Assembly (NCBI GenBank): GCA_019009955.1 | Contig: CM032232.1 | Span: 54,507,501 to 54,571,500 of the forward strand | DNA: 64,000 bases | Origin: Riptortus pedestris | Taxonomy: Eukaryota; Arthropoda; Insecta; Hemiptera; Alydidae | Direction of reading: 5' to 3' | Shown: positions 47,985-60,743 of the stretch, one piece after another | Layout of the letters: each line of letters opens with the position of its first letter | How positions within the stretch are numbered: position 1 is the first letter of the stretch | Notes under the pieces: generated by a model | Told to the model about the DNA's origin: nothing | Seen by the model: only the letters and a program-made list of their open reading frames with translations | Databases searched by the model: none | Translations under genes and position numbers: made by a program

Positions 47985-48209
47985 TTACACGTAGAAGAAG
48001 TAGTCCTTGCTCGTTTGAGACATGACCATTCACGGATAACACACGGACACCTCATGACTAGGACTGATCCACCTTTATGTACACTGTGTAATACACAACT
48101 AACTACCAAACACTTACTTACAGACTGCAGACTAATAACCGACAAGAACTTACCCACCAACCTTCAGAACAAGTACACGAAAACATCCCATACATTACAA
48201 AAATCATGA
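47985..48209 (+). pseudogene. C-terminal fragment of a jockey-like LINE (second copy)
   Basis: The frame reads VEEVVLARLRHDHSRITHGH, then LMTRTDPPLCTLCNTQLTTK and HLLTDCR, ending at TGA 48207-48209. The CX2CX7HX4C motif of the post-RNase H region is intact. It is related to but diverged from the fragment at 3679. About 240 bp of AT-rich 3' sequence follows, with an AAATAAATAA-type tail near 48440. The rest of the LINE is absent. Confidence 0.75.
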
Positions 48210-48469
48210 AACACCTCAAAGACAGGCACATTTACAGCCAGATTTAACATTAAATAATTAAACACTATATTAGAATAATATCCACTGGAGAAAAAAATAA
48301 ATAAAATAACTGTACTTTTACCTACCTCTGTGGATTTTTTAACCTTTTTTTTTTGTTTTTATAAGGTGGCTTTACCCAAACTATTTTAGTTTGATAACAA
48401 CAAAATATGTGAATCCCTTAAATTGCGACACACCTAAATAAATAAATAAAAAATATTAACATGAAAATG

Positions 48470-48825
48470 TTTAGTTCACCAATCCCATACTCGACACTTA
48501 ACCGTTTCATTCAACATTAAAGCAAATATTCGTTCATGTATGTCCAGAAATAAGGCGATTCGAAAATTCAAAATATCTCCGTTATAATGACTTGAATCGA
48601 AAAATGTTATAGACCCAATCTTGTTAAACTTTATAGTCAAAAATTGTCAAATTTAGCAAGTTATTCGCTCTTTCTTGCATTCAGAAAATGTCCTCTTCTT
48701 CTCATCGGATATTTATTTAGAAATCGTGCATATATGTTGACATCAAATCAGAAGTGTGTCATAACAGCCCGAAAGAAATCTGGTTAGTTTACGAAAAACC
48801 TGCGTTAAGGACATTTTATTGTATA
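48470..48825 (-). repeat. Family A copy 18, type III head and body, decayed
   Basis: ATTCGAAAATTCAAAATATC, GTTATAATGACTTGAATCGA, CCCAATCTTGTTAAACTTT, GAAAGAAATCTGGTTAGTTT and CCTGCGTTAAGGACATTTT. Confidence 0.6.
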
Positions 48826-49505
48826 TTAGATCAATTTTCCTTTTTCATTTAAAGAAGAGATTATTAGAGCTAAAATGAAAAATATATATAAGCATTAGTA
48901 ATGATGAATGATTATTTGCAGATTTCACTGGACATCGTTATTTTTTTTCTGAAATAGAAAGAAAGTGAAAGAAAAAAATTCTCTAAGCCCGGGCATTATT
49001 GTCCGATGCTTGTAATGACCAATATCAATTATTTATTAGATGAAATATGTCTCGATAATTTCAAATGACGAAGTTCATGTCTAGCGCTTGAGCCCACAAC
49101 CACGCACACCCACACATTCACACGCACCCACAAACACTCGGTTTGAGACTGACGGGTTGCTATTACATAATGCATTACATTATCCCCACGAGAGGTGAAG
49201 GAAGAAGTGAGATATCGAATTGGTGGTAGCGCTGCCATTTTGGTGAAGAAGTTTGATTTAATGCTCCTACTTCTTATAGAATAAAGCCACTCAAGTACAT
49301 TTGTCAGGGATTTGGGTGACACAGAGTTTCTAGAGGATCCTTAGGGATTTACAATCCAAATTATTCAACTCAAGCAGTATTGACAAATACATTTCAGTTA
49401 AATTAGTGTAATGTATATTAACTAATTTAACAGTAAACAAAAATATTCGTTCGACAATATTTCGTGGACACAACTGAGAGGTTTGCGGATATAAAAAAAC
49501 AAAAA
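48826..49505. other. Interval with no recognised gene
   Basis: A short (CA)-rich patch occurs at 49085-49135 (ACGCACACCCACACATTC). No coding evidence. Confidence 0.4.
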
Positions 49506-49507
49506 AC

Positions 49508-49972
49508 ACCGTCAAGCAGGGGATGCGTAAACCTATAATCTTTTTAAGTGCTGGCATCACACTACAATGAAGTCATCTTACCATATATTCTCTATTTCTA
49601 AATAAAAATCCGATGAGTAGAAGTGAACGGTCAATAAAATATAATTGAAAATAGTATTATACTACTTATTGTATCTACATGTATCTCATTAAATAAATAC
49701 TTATTGTTAAAGTGCGCACCATAAAAGGTATAATGAAGGCTGAAAACTAAAAAAAAAAAAAAAGCAAATATTTAGATTATTTAAAATTGAAAAAGAATTT
49801 ATATACAATAATATCATTTATAGAAGAAAATAAAATAAAATTTGCAATAATATTGGTTTAATACAATTTTTCGATCCGATGTAAAATGACGGACATATTA
49901 TCCCCTCCCCTTGCTCTGGTCCGATTTGAGCCATTAACAAACTTTTTCTTTAGGTTTTTAGAAATCGTTTGA

Positions 49973-50017
<45 letters not shown>

Positions 50018-50142
50018 ATGTTTGAAAGTACTCATTTTCTTAATTTCTTTCGTAGGATCAATGGGAATTTGAGGAAATTTTACGAAAATCACGACCTGAA
50101 AACAACCTCAATAGCAGATTTTCCTGATGGGAATTCTGCTAC
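49508..50142 (+). repeat. Family A copy 19
   Basis: ACCGTCAAGCAGGGGATGCG, a head with CATCTTACCATATATTCTCT (type III-like), AAGGCTGAAAACTAAAAA, TTTTTCGATCCGATG, a (TA)n at about 49977-50012, GGATCAATGGGAATTTGAGG, and CTCAATAGCAGATTTTCCTG then ATGGGAATTCTGCTA. Confidence 0.75.
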
Positions 50143-51383
50143 CTGTAAGAGCTTTTTATACGGGTACCAAGAAACCTATAGAAAACTTTTGGGCTAGTTG
50201 AAGAGCAGAATACACAAAGAATGAGGATATCATCAATCCGTTAGAGCTGCATGTTTTGTATGACATCCCATTTGCTACAAAGCAGAGGATGTGACATACA
50301 GAGATCTTGGATCATCCGATGCTACTCAAAAAGCCCTGTGGTTCACCAGCTGGTGGAAGGATAATAAGGAATTGTAGCCAACGCTGGAGTTTGTGTGACA
50401 CTAGGGAATCCAAAATTGGAATGTGAAAGGTGAACATTGGAGAATGGTCGAAGGTGATTGCAGAGGTCCAGGTCCTTCAAAGACTATTGTACCAGTATCG
50501 AGTGAGTGATGCGTATAATTTTAAGATTCATATTTGATTTTGAAATTATAAATTTCTGACAAGAACTTGACTACTAACCTTTCCCAACTGCTGCACGACA
50601 ACAGCTCATTCAATGGCACATTAATGAAAAATATTGACACGTACTTTCAAAACATTTAAGTGTAAAGGAACATGGAAGAATATATCTAATTATTGGCTGC
50701 AGACATTTTAACATGTTTTATAGTTAGGTGACCTTACAAACAATTTTATTTTTTTTGAACAAGAAGCAATAGCGTGAGTCGCTCAAATTGTGGGAAAAAA
50801 AAAAAAAGTCGAACATATGTATTTGAGACACACAAGTTGTGAAGATCTGAAAGAATTTTTGATCAATCCTCTTTTGTGAAAAACCTGCTATATCATTTCC
50901 TTGTAGAAATTTGCTATATCTCGAATGTCTATTGATATACAATAATCTATGAATGGGATCTTCTTCATTTTGTTCCTGTGTTTATTTTTTCCCCTACGAA
51001 AGTAGGATGCAACCCAAGACATTTCAGGATTAGGTTAAGACTTTTTAGATGGTTATGCCGTGACAACACGTTTCCTGAGGGCATTACGTCGGAAACGACC
51101 GCCTCCACCACCCTTAACTCTGACATTATGGGATCCGTTCTACCGAAAACATGGGCTGTTGGAATAAACGTGACCGTGCTAGGTATCTTCTATTTCAGCA
51201 TTTGTACTTTGTTAGATCTTAAAGTGGGGTTTAAGTTCGTTCAGAGTCAAGTCAGCGGACTGTGAGAAACTCTAATTATGGCATAATTAATATTAAAATA
51301 AACCAATAATGTGAATCAATGTATATTATTGGATCGCTCAAGTAAGCCGACAGGTGGGAGGTGATGGATACAATCATGGTCGA
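50143..51383. other. Interval with two weak open frames
   Basis: 50160-50480 is less AT-rich and, on the plus strand, reads KPIENFWAS and IINPLELHVLYDIPFATKQR with stops: possibly a transposase relic that I cannot name. 50978-51265 (+) is open for 95 codons with no recognised motif. Confidence 0.3.
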
Positions 51384-51540
51384 GAAAAAGCTTTCACCCA
51401 GGAGTTGCCATAACTAAGCAGATTTACGAAGAGCATGACACACTATTGTTCTGTTCAGCTCCTATATTTTCTATAACTGACTAAAAATGCAAAGAGTAGA
51501 GGTGGGGGTTAACTGAAGGCTGAAAGTACAATAATACAAA
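51384..51540 (+). repeat. Family A copy 20, head fragment
   Basis: GCTTTCACCCAGGAGTTGCC, ACTAAGCAGATTTACGA, AGAGGTGGGGGTTAACTGAA and GGCTGAAA. Confidence 0.6.
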
Positions 51541-51645
51541 ATTAGCTAAATTATAATACAAAATTTGTTTATTACAATATACCTCATCTACCATTGTTAT
51601 TAGCGGAAGGATCCATAGTTCTTAGAACAAAGGAGTTTCTTTTAA

Positions 51646-52413
51646 CCCGGCAGTTGGAACGTGAATAATCTTCACATTAGTGAGAACGTTGTTCAAATTG
51701 ACCCGCTAGACATTAAGGGCGATTTGAAGTACACTTAATTCAAGTTATTTCATTTTTATTATTTAAATGTCTCATTCAATTAATATTGAAATACAAATGA
51801 CATAATAAGCATTAATCTAATTGTTGTTTTAATTTTCAAAAACTGAAAAATTAATAGATATAATATACAAAATAAAAAATATAAATTTCTTCTCCTCAGT
51901 ATAATATTTACAATAATTGTCGGCTTGATCCAGATAAATGTAATTGAAGCATTTCGTACAAAAATGCTTTGAATTATTGTCTTTACAGTCAATGGACCGT
52001 CCTCTTTTTTGGGGTCCGGTCTGCCTCTTTGTGAAGGCTCGTACTTGCAACGATTTATGCTAGTAATTTAATAGAAGGAAGGATCATCATCACTTGATAA
52101 ACAATCATTATCTTCTAAAATCGCGTGTATTAATTCAATATCTTTCGGATTGTTAACATTATAATACTGCTGGCCATGTTGAAAAAACGTCACGTTAGTA
52201 GGAATGTTGGGTCAGAAAGACCTACGAACAATTTTGGGAGAAAATAAAACACCACCTTCCTGTAATAAAAAAACAACTAAATATTGCCAGCTGACCAGCA
52301 GTACTTAGTTTGAAGGTAGACTGGTGGACAAATCCAGAAATAAAGGAATATACTTTCTAGAGCACTCCAAAGATGTTTCTGGGTCTGAGTGAGCCAACGT
52401 TCTCATTCCTGGG
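51646..52413 (-). mobile_element. 768-bp deletion derivative of piggyBac, flanked by TTAA
   Basis: TTAA at 51642-51645 and 52414-52417. The left end begins CCCGGCAGTTGGAACGTGAA with an inner GAGAACGTTG; the right end, read inward, is CCCAGGAATGAGAACGTTGG then CTCACTCAGACCC. These match the layout of the full piggyBac at 8073-10583. An inner inverted repeat (GGAATGTTGGGTCAGAAAGA) near 52200 matches too. Confidence 0.85.
51880..52177 (-). pseudogene. piggyBac transposase with the catalytic core deleted
   Basis: The minus strand starts at ATG 52177 (MASS, as in the full copy). After a shift it reads NPKDIELIHAILEDNDCLSS then DDDP, the acidic N-terminus. The next coding sequence, from about 52050, is already the C-terminal tail: TKRQTGPQKRGRSIDCK, FCTKCFNYIY, DNYC, the zinc motif. 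Everything with the three catalytic Asp residues is gone. It is a non-autonomous derivative in the making; whether it was ever mobilised cannot be seen here. Confidence 0.8.
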
Positions 52414-52611
52414 TTAAAAATGCAAAGTGCCTTTTTATGACATCGTCTCTATTAAGTTCTCTTAAGTTCAGCTTTAGGTTCAAAGCTATAAATTAAGGAG
52501 AAGATGTGAGACCTTAAATGGACAATACAACAATCGCAGGTTGGTGGGACTCAGACTTTCAATAAATAACTATGTGTTAATTTTGTGTCTAATTCGGACA
52601 CGGGCAAGAGC

Positions 52612-52677
<66 letters not shown>

Positions 52678-52877
52678 CTGTTACCACTCTAGCGGTCGCA
52701 ATATTTGTACCATTGTTTACCAAACTCGATTGTTAGGCGTTTTATATAAAAAGAAAGATCAAGTTCGATAAGAGCTGAAATCCAATCAGAGGAAGGGGGG
52801 GGGGGTTTATAGGGGGATAATTTTGAAAATTCTAAATATCTCTGTTACTATAAGTCGGTTCGAAACATTATATAGAA

Positions 52878-54032
52878 CAGAGGTTCCCAAACTTTTTTGT
52901 GTCGTAGACCCCTTGCCATGTTTTTCGGTTTTGGGTAGACCCACTACTTACCTGATATTGGTTTTTTGTAAATTTCTAACTGTAGTGAAGTTTAGTGTTA
53001 AAAAACTTAAGTAAAAACCACATGTTAAGTTTTATACATTTATTAATTGAATTTAAATTAAAACTACTCAAAATAAAATTTTGTGTCTGTTATATAAAAT
53101 ATACGTAACATAAAATAAACTATGCAATAAGTAAAATGCTTTAGTGAGAAGGATGAACCTGATGCTTTAATAATAAAATTATCAACATTTGGCGTCAATT
53201 TTGTAAGGTTTAATCTTAAATCTCCTCGGCTACTGATGTCCAGTCTGTTCCTTTTTTTCGTTAGGAGATTGGTAACAGCGCTGACCCCCCTTTCCACGAG
53301 GTATGACGCGGGAAAGGACATAGAAAATGTCCTCGCAATATGCCATAATACGGGATTATATGATTTGAATATTAAACTACTAATAACTGAAGTCATGATT
53401 GGCGTAATTTATCTATCTTTGCTAACTACGAGTATAAAACTAAAAATTTACAAAAAATGATGTACTTACTTTTCTCCGACACACTCAAATAAAATAACAC
53501 TGATTCACTATAATTTGTGTGATAAACTACCAGTTTATGTTTTTTTTTTTTAAATATTTTCTTAGCACTTTCCTTTTCAAGGTTCAGGAAACGAATAACG
53601 TATTTGTCTCACATTCGTATTTATAGAGTGACGAATTGAACAAGTCAGTGCAGTTCGCGAAGCTCTGAGACTGCACGTATGCTTGTGACTGGTATATCAT
53701 TATGTTTTTTTCAATCGTTATGGTTTTTACAAGTTTCAAAATGTATTGCGACCTCAAAGCGAATGCCTACATACTACAACTTACACAATTTTATAAACAT
53801 ATATAATACATTTTTTACTTCAAAGGTACTTTTATAAATGATGTATATGTCTTTATATTATAAGATAGTATAATGTAAGTAAATAGGTACTATCAGTGTA
53901 TGTTGAGATCCACTATCGTAGACCCCTATTTTCATTTCATGGACCCCGAAACATTTTTTTTCGCTGACGTAGACCCCTCGCAGGTTGTCATAGACCCCTG
54001 GGGGTCGATATAGACCACTTTGGGAATCATAG
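52878..54032 (-). mobile_element. hAT transposon (1155 bp) with 8-bp target duplication
   Basis: The left end is CAGAGGTTCCCAAACTTTTT; the right end, read inward, is CTATGATTCCCAAAGTGGTC. Both ends carry repeated TAGACCCC motifs. The flanks ATATAGAA (52870-52877) and GTATAGAA (54033-54040) form an 8-bp duplication with one mismatch, as expected for hAT. Too short for a full transposase. Confidence 0.9.
53064..53396 (-). pseudogene. hAT transposase C-terminal remnant
   Basis: The frame contains SFPASYLVERGVSAVTNLLT then KKRNRLDISSRGDLRLNLTK and LTPNVDNFI. This is the dimerisation domain of hAT transposases related to ZBED5/SCAND3/FAM200-type proteins. The BED finger and RNase H-like catalytic part are missing, so the element is an internally deleted, non-autonomous copy. 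Confidence 0.85.
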
Positions 54033-54605
54033 GTATAGAAATCAATCTTATTGAAAATTAAATGTACTAGGGATATTGTTATACACATTTTTTCTCTATC
54101 TTGAATATTAATCGAGATATTTGTATTGTTCAGTTTTCAGCCTCCGGTAAACCCCCCCTTTTACTCATGTTACATAAATCTGACTCTGTTATATAATAAA
54201 ACACATTATTCAAAACTTAAATACCAAATATTGTTTTCCGAAGACCATTATTATACGAGATACATTCAAATATGTTCTTGTGCCCCCCCCCCTCCGTCTT
54301 AAATTCTTGGACTACTAAAATTTGATTGATCGAGATAAAAATTGTTCTGATTCATTACAAATTACACTAATAGATACAGAACATAGTTTTAAAAAAAAAT
54401 GAATATGTTATATTCTGATATGTTTCAGTTATTGTTTTTCTTTGAGACGGTTCCTGCCGAGAGGGGAAATATTTCTTATTGCCGTTTCTTTTATTCATTT
54501 AATATTCACGGTGGTGTTGTGTTAGTAGCATGTAGATTTATCCATTCTTAACTTCACGAGGGAAATCTTCTTAGTTTACGCAGCTCCTGCGTGACGGACT
54601 TTTTC

Positions 54606-54900
54606 TACTTGCAGTATTCCATTGCAACGGTAATTTCTTTAATTTGCAACAAACCAATTTGTTTCTTCGACCAGTCTGACTTCCACCTTTGAAATATGAG
54701 TTTTTGAAACTCTCCTTTCCAATCGTCTGGGGATATGAAGGTTATTGTAGTTTTATCTTCTGGAGCACAACGAGCTTCCAAATCCTTTCCATTTCGTTAC
54801 CTTGCAAACCAAAATGTGAGGGAACCCAAAAAAGTAATATGTTTTATTTATTTTTTTCTGAACGTTGTATTTGACCTTTTACAAAGTCTGTGAGGTGACA
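54606..54900 (-). pseudogene. LINE RNase H-domain remnant
   Basis: The minus frame reads LFWVPSHFGLQGNEMERIWK (54786-54845), the conserved WVPSH..GNE block near the end of retrotransposon RNase H. After a frameshift near 54745 comes SPDDWKGEFQKLIFQRWKSD, the linker to the C-terminal zinc region. The family's Asp after GNE-M-A is lost (GNEMER). The downstream part is cut where family A copy 21 begins. Confidence 0.7.
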
Positions 54901-56004
54901 TCGTGACTTTGGGGAGGCATGACTTTGGAGAGTTGTATGAGCCTGTAGCGACTACGAATGAATCTTGTTGCAGTTGCTCTGTAGTTGTTGTTGAATACAA
55001 AATTCTATAGTTTTTTTTTTGCATAAATTGTTTTAATTGATCATTATTTATAACATATTTTACATTAATGAGCGACAAATGATTGGTCTACAATATGAAT
55101 GAATTTAATGTTACTCTTGGAAAATGCCTTCCTCCATTTTCATGGCTAGGTTCTGCAACGATTTGAATATTATATTAATACACCCTGAATGCGGATCAAA
55201 GCGAGCTAATTTGGGCGAATGTATGGTCGACAGACTCCCCTGTCGCTTCCCTGAGCTTCGTTCCGATGTAGCGTTCGTACTGCAGACTTGTTAATGAAAT
55301 GTCTACAGGGCGAGTTTATAACCCGTTCTGGAGCATGAAACATCGCATGTCCCCGTAATTAGTATGATCTCCATGTCTCTCGCATAAAATACCTCTAATT
55401 TTATCTTAAATTTAAACGAATTGTTGTTATTTGTTGGCTTTGCAGTTTCATGTGGCTGTCTTCCGTGACAGAATAGTTGCAAAAGCTCTAATGTTGGTTA
55501 AAATATTAGCGAGCCACAATCTGGGTTTCATTCAAGCGAACGTTTTCCAAAGGCGTGGACTAAATTAGCGAAATATGACGTTAACTTCAAGTATGTTTAT
55601 ATTATTTATTTACGTCCGATTTATGCTACTTTGGCTAATTGGGAAGTATATGAAAATTCAAGTTTATGAAAATTACTGGTTGATGTTGGAGGAAATCTGC
55701 CAATTATTTATGTAAAGGTCACTTGACAGAGTTCTTCAAAAATATATTCAAAACATAAAAGAATCAATTACTAAGCTATATTTATCACTTAATCACAACT
55801 GGACACTTCAGTTTTTGGAAGACCCGGTCCTCCAAAACATACCTCAACAAATTTCCAAGATTTGCCAAAATGCTATTCCAATTTTGAACTCCTTGGACTC
55901 CCAGATCCGACAGTAACGCACAAATTCATCATCAAAACCCTGTTTTATTTTTCAAACTATATCTCTATGAGAAGTAATTTATTTTAATACAAGTTCCACT
56001 ACAT

Positions 56005-56056
<52 letters not shown>

Positions 56057-56206
56057 GTATTTATTCATATATATATGATTACAATTATATATTAATTATT
56101 TATAATTATTTTAGTATTATTTTATTAACAATTATAATAAACAGAATAAAATAAAATGTACTAGAAAAAAATGATTTAAATCAATTATCAAAAAATGAAA
56201 TTAAAT
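54901..56206. other. Interval with a (CA)n(TA)n microsatellite
   Basis: (CA)n then (TA)n at about 56005-56056. 55190-55560 is less AT-rich but shows no recognised frame with splice signals. Confidence 0.4.
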
Positions 56207-56425
56207 GGGGCACAGGTTGGTCAGGTGATTTAAAGCGTTTCCCTTCATCTCCCATGGCAAATTCGATTCCCGGCTGTGCATTGGAATAATTTTAGTGACG
56301 AACTCATTAAATAAAATCCATAGTCCAACCTGGCTAGAAAATGGTGGTAACCTGTAGATTACCCGTCCGAATTAGACATTTTAGCATAAAAAATGGACGT
56401 TAATAAAAAAAAATAATAAATAATA
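56207..56425 (+). mobile_element. tRNA-like SINE, copy 5, diverged
   Basis: GGGGCACAGGTTGGTCAGG, box-B-like CAAATTCGATTCCCGGC, TAGTCCAACCTGGCTAG, GGTGGTAACCTGTAGATTAC, an A-rich (AAT)n tail. No clear target duplication. Confidence 0.8.
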
Positions 56426-59259
56426 TATTATATATGAGGATGATAAAAATAAGCTATAAAAATAGTTAAGCTCAACCCATGTTACTGTTTGGTTTTACTC
56501 ATTTTTTTTTTAAATTTATTATTACTCTGCTTCTATCCGGAAGGTCATTAGCAGACATTACTTCGCATTAAAAACGTTAATAGCCTTAAAGAACTTAAGA
56601 GGGTTTGAACAGTTTTTTCTTCATTCTTCAGAATTTTGTTTTGAGATTGTATATTCATGTTTTACTGTTGAGTTACAATTTCGGTAGGCTGAATAAAAAA
56701 AAACTTTTAACAGGTATGTTTGAGTGAGTGCACTGTGATCATTATTGCACGATTTAGGAAGTTTGTTATTTCTGGATGTAGTTTCCCATTTCTTGACTTC
56801 TGGTTTAATGTTTGCTAAATTACAATTTGCAAAGCAGCATACCGTTTCGGTAGTTGCATTGTAAGTAGAATTTATGAGTATTATTGGTTTCTTCATCTCA
56901 TTTCGCATTGATGTAATATTTCTATGAGACGGCAACGAAGTGAAAATCTTTTCTGCATGACTCATTTTGTAACCTAAGTTATTTATAGCCTGGATTAGAG
57001 GTTCTTGCGAGTATCTTTTTATTAACTAACAGAAAGCTTAGTGAATCACTAATAATTATAATTTTGTTATTATCCGATATTTGTGACTTTTAGAATATAT
57101 ACATTTTCTCTAATTTGTTAATGTATGTAAGGTAAATATATTTGATTATAATTCTCATTCCTATCTTTAAAATCTAATGTATTTCTGCCACATCCATATC
57201 TATACTTTTGATAGACTTAATAAAACCATTATTATGTTTTTTAAGTAATATATGTGGTGGTTCTAGCCAATTACCACCATTTAATATTATATTCGTAATT
57301 AGTTTTGATCTATTTTGATTAATTTTTTCTGAGTCAAAACGAATGTGTAAAAATATCTATGCGTTGCAAGTATATCAAACCTTAACAAATAATACATACA
57401 TGTATTATTAGAAATTAGCAACCAAGAGGAAATCTTAAAAAATATTATTAAATAATAACCAAAATAAAAATTGTGCATTTCACATCTATTAAATAAATTT
57501 TACAAATTATGTATACATATTATCATTAAAACCCCATATTTCTCATTTAGATATTAATGCCAAGAAACGCATATTGTGAAATGCCAATTGGTTTTTATTG
57601 TGAAAATGCTAAAAAGTGATAATTTAGACTGTCCGAGACCAGAACTCAGCAGAATTGACTGATCTGAAATGTTAATGAACGGAATCCATCAGAATGAATT
57701 CGAAAAGTTGATTGAATTTTCGGTCGCATTGTTCTTATGAGTGGTCGTTTAGAATAATTTATTCAATCCTTCATTAGTTAATAAAATCACTGAAGGGATT
57801 TTAAATGATTTTTCGGATAGCAGAAAGGAGACGTTTGATTTCATGTTTGTTGTGATTGTTTGTAATTGTAGATGTGGAAAATAATTTACTATAGTCAAAA
57901 ACTTGGAAAATTTGGTGAATTGTATAAGTAATTTCAAAGTATATTCGAAAAAGTATTTATTGGACCAGTTGAAAACTATGAACCCAACGATTATATATCA
58001 TGACCGATTGTGAATTGTTTTTTATAATGGTAGTCCAGGCCTTACTCGAACGTATAATTTCTATTATCCATATTCAATTATTTTTCAACTATATATTCAA
58101 TTATATTTGTACCCTATTAAAAGTGTACTAATTCAAATACAAAATAACATTTCAACTTTTACTTTCAAGTATCTTAATCGGGTATTCAAGTATGCCAATT
58201 ACCAGATACAAATTCGTATACCTAAATAAATACTTTTTTAATTTACACGGTAATTAGAATCTAGAACCTAGAACTAGAACAGTTCTTGTTTCGCCGGAAA
58301 ACCTGAAAAAAATGATCACTTGTTAATTAAATCCAGAATTTTTACTTGAATGAAATTTATAAAATATAAAAATCATTCATTAAGTACAAAAATGATTACC
58401 TCCACTTCATTGGTTCTCAAAAAACCAAAGGTAAAATTTACTTTCTAAATAAAAAGATTGTTTTAAAAATAATCCTTCAGATTCAGATCTCCAAGACAGA
58501 TTTAAAAAGCGGGAAAAATGGTTTCAGATTTTATGGATGTTGAATTAGTCATGAATGCATATGATAAGACAATGCATAATGCAGAATTCAAAGGCCAATG
58601 AGCTGAGCTTAACGCATTTCCACCGACCACTTGAGTTTTAATCTGAAAATATAATCCTTCTTTGCTTGAAAGAATATTTTATTTTTTTTTTATTTAGACT
58701 GGAAGAGTATCTTCCTCTCAAAGGTCTTTCAGACTTAAAGTGAAACGCTTAGTATTCATGTTTGGCGAATATTTATGCTACGCAGAAAAGCATGTCAATT
58801 TCTTTCGTCATTTAAGAATAATGGAAATGTAGTATAATTTGATTATCGTTAATGTTAGGAAATATTCTTTATTAAGTGCATATTTTTAAAAATACTTGAA
58901 TAAAAAAAAATTAACACACAAGACTAGAGTACCTTTTTGCCCCATCAATAGGTGTATATATTTGTGTGTGTGTTTTCGTATGTAGGTGTGTGCATGTATA
59001 TTTTAAGAAACTAAATTTTTCAATATTTATTGTTATTTCTCAAAGCCGAACTTCCATCAACGTCCCACCATTAAGTAAGTTATTAAAAACAAAATGTTCT
59101 TAATAAACATTAAATAACAATGCATACTGTGATCAAGCAGTTGAAAAAAATTATGTATCACATGTTTCTAAAATGTCCCGTATACTGTTTTTTTTTCTCA
59201 TCACAGATTTTGCAAAAGCTCTTCTGATTTTGCAGTCCGCCATAATTAGGAATCTGAAG
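56426..59259. other. AT-rich interval with no recognised feature
   Basis: Very AT-rich between 57050 and 58500. A 114-codon minus frame at 56621-56965 has no recognised motif. A TG-rich patch lies at about 58960-58995. Confidence 0.4.
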
Positions 59260-59329
59260 TCCGTCACGCAGGGTTTGCTTAATCTCAGCAAATTTCTCTT
59301 ATACTGGAATGACAGACTATTAAAGCCAT

Positions 59330-59383
<54 letters not shown>

Positions 59384-59885
59384 TTCGAATAACTCCCTTA
59401 ATATTTGTGTTACTTGAAAATGTGTTGAAAAATAACTGTAATTTCAGTAGATTAACAAGATTAGTACTATAGTATTCCTCAACCCGACTAATAATAGCGG
59501 CGATATTATGAAATTTCGAATTCCCTCTATTCCTCGCCCGATTTCAGCCATTAAATAATATGAGCTTCAGTGTTGAAAGAAAATGTTATATATGGTGTAT
59601 GGTATATGTCAAATATACATTTTTTATTTCGATGAAATAAACATTTTTGAGACAATACCCTAAAACCTTAATTGAATACGCCACCACAATACGTATGATG
59701 CAAAAGTCTATTAGAAACAATATTCCAGATCTGACTGATAATAACAGAAATACTTTGAATTTTCAAAAATCGGATTTGATAACGATGAAACGAAAATTGC
59801 AACCGCTAGAACGTTAGGTTCAATAGGCATTTGAAGGGATTTTGAAAAAATCTCGTCATGAGAACTACCTCAATAGCTGTATTCC
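59260..59885 (+). repeat. Family A copy 22, rearranged
   Basis: GTCCGTCACGCAGGGTTTGC, then a (TA)n tract at about 59333-59380 much closer to the head than usual, then two degenerate body modules and CCGCTAGAACGTTAGG, CTCGTCATGAGAACTACCTC, AATAGCTG. The terminal hairpin is lost. Confidence 0.65.
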
Positions 59886-60743
59886 AATAAAATAATGGCT
59901 GCAAATTTTAATCGACCATTTGATTCCCAGTTTTACTACAGACTCAAGTATCAGTATTATTGTAAAATCAATATTTCTTCAGAATCAGTAAATATCTCAA
60001 TTTGAAAAAAAAATGCTTCAGTAAATAAACTAGAGTTGTTTTATAAGAACTTGAATACTTAAGTTTAAGAGAGAAAAAAATATTCATTTTTTAAACCTTT
60101 GAAATCCAGTTTTGAGGTATTAACGAATTTCCCATTGAATTTTTCATTTTCCGAGTAATCATTAAGATTACTCCGGATATTTCCGGAATTCTCTAATTAT
60201 TAAAATTAGAGGTATGATTATAAAATTTACATAATGAACAACATAAAATTAAACGTTTACTGGTATTTGTAATTATTCCAGATTTATGAGTAATTAACCT
60301 AATTAACGAAAATCAATAAATTAGGTTATATTATTAAATTAAAAACTGATTAAAAAATAATTGGTATTGTTTCTATGTGATTCGCCATAGCATTTAATTA
60401 AATTGACCACTACATCTCTATTAAATACATGAAACGTTTATTCAATTTGTACAACTTGTTTAGATTTCTTGAAAAGTCTAAAGAGTTGAAAAATTAAGCT
60501 TTTTTTATCCAGAAACACGGCAAGATTTAACCCTTAAATTAGGCATTGGATACTCTCTCCATAAAAGATTTTATTTATTTAGAAAATATGAGGTATACTA
60601 TCTTTATTGGTTCAAACGAGTGTTAGAGTTTGTGAATTTACAATTGAATTTAAGGGAATCACACCAGGGGGTGCATGGACTAAGAGGACTATGTATAGTT
60701 AGTTTGAATAGAACGATTTAAAAAAAAAAAAAATAATATATAA
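59886..60743. other. AT-rich interval with no recognised feature
   Basis: No recognisable repeat or gene. Confidence 0.4.

Larger units (their letters stand above)
52614..54604 (-). repeat. Family A copy 21, type I, split by a hAT element
   Basis: (TA)n at 52614-52672, TATTTGTCTGTTACCACTCT, AGCGGTCGCAATATTTG, a G-run, then interruption at 52878-54032. It resumes at ATCAATCTTATTGAAAATTA and runs through the type I head to CGCAGCTCCTGCGTGACGGA at about 54580-54598. The hairpin end beyond the (TA)n is missing. Confidence 0.85.

Noticed and set aside
50978..51265. A host exon, because of a TTTCAG near 51200
   Set aside because: No recognisable protein motif and no matching donor; kept only as an unassigned frame.
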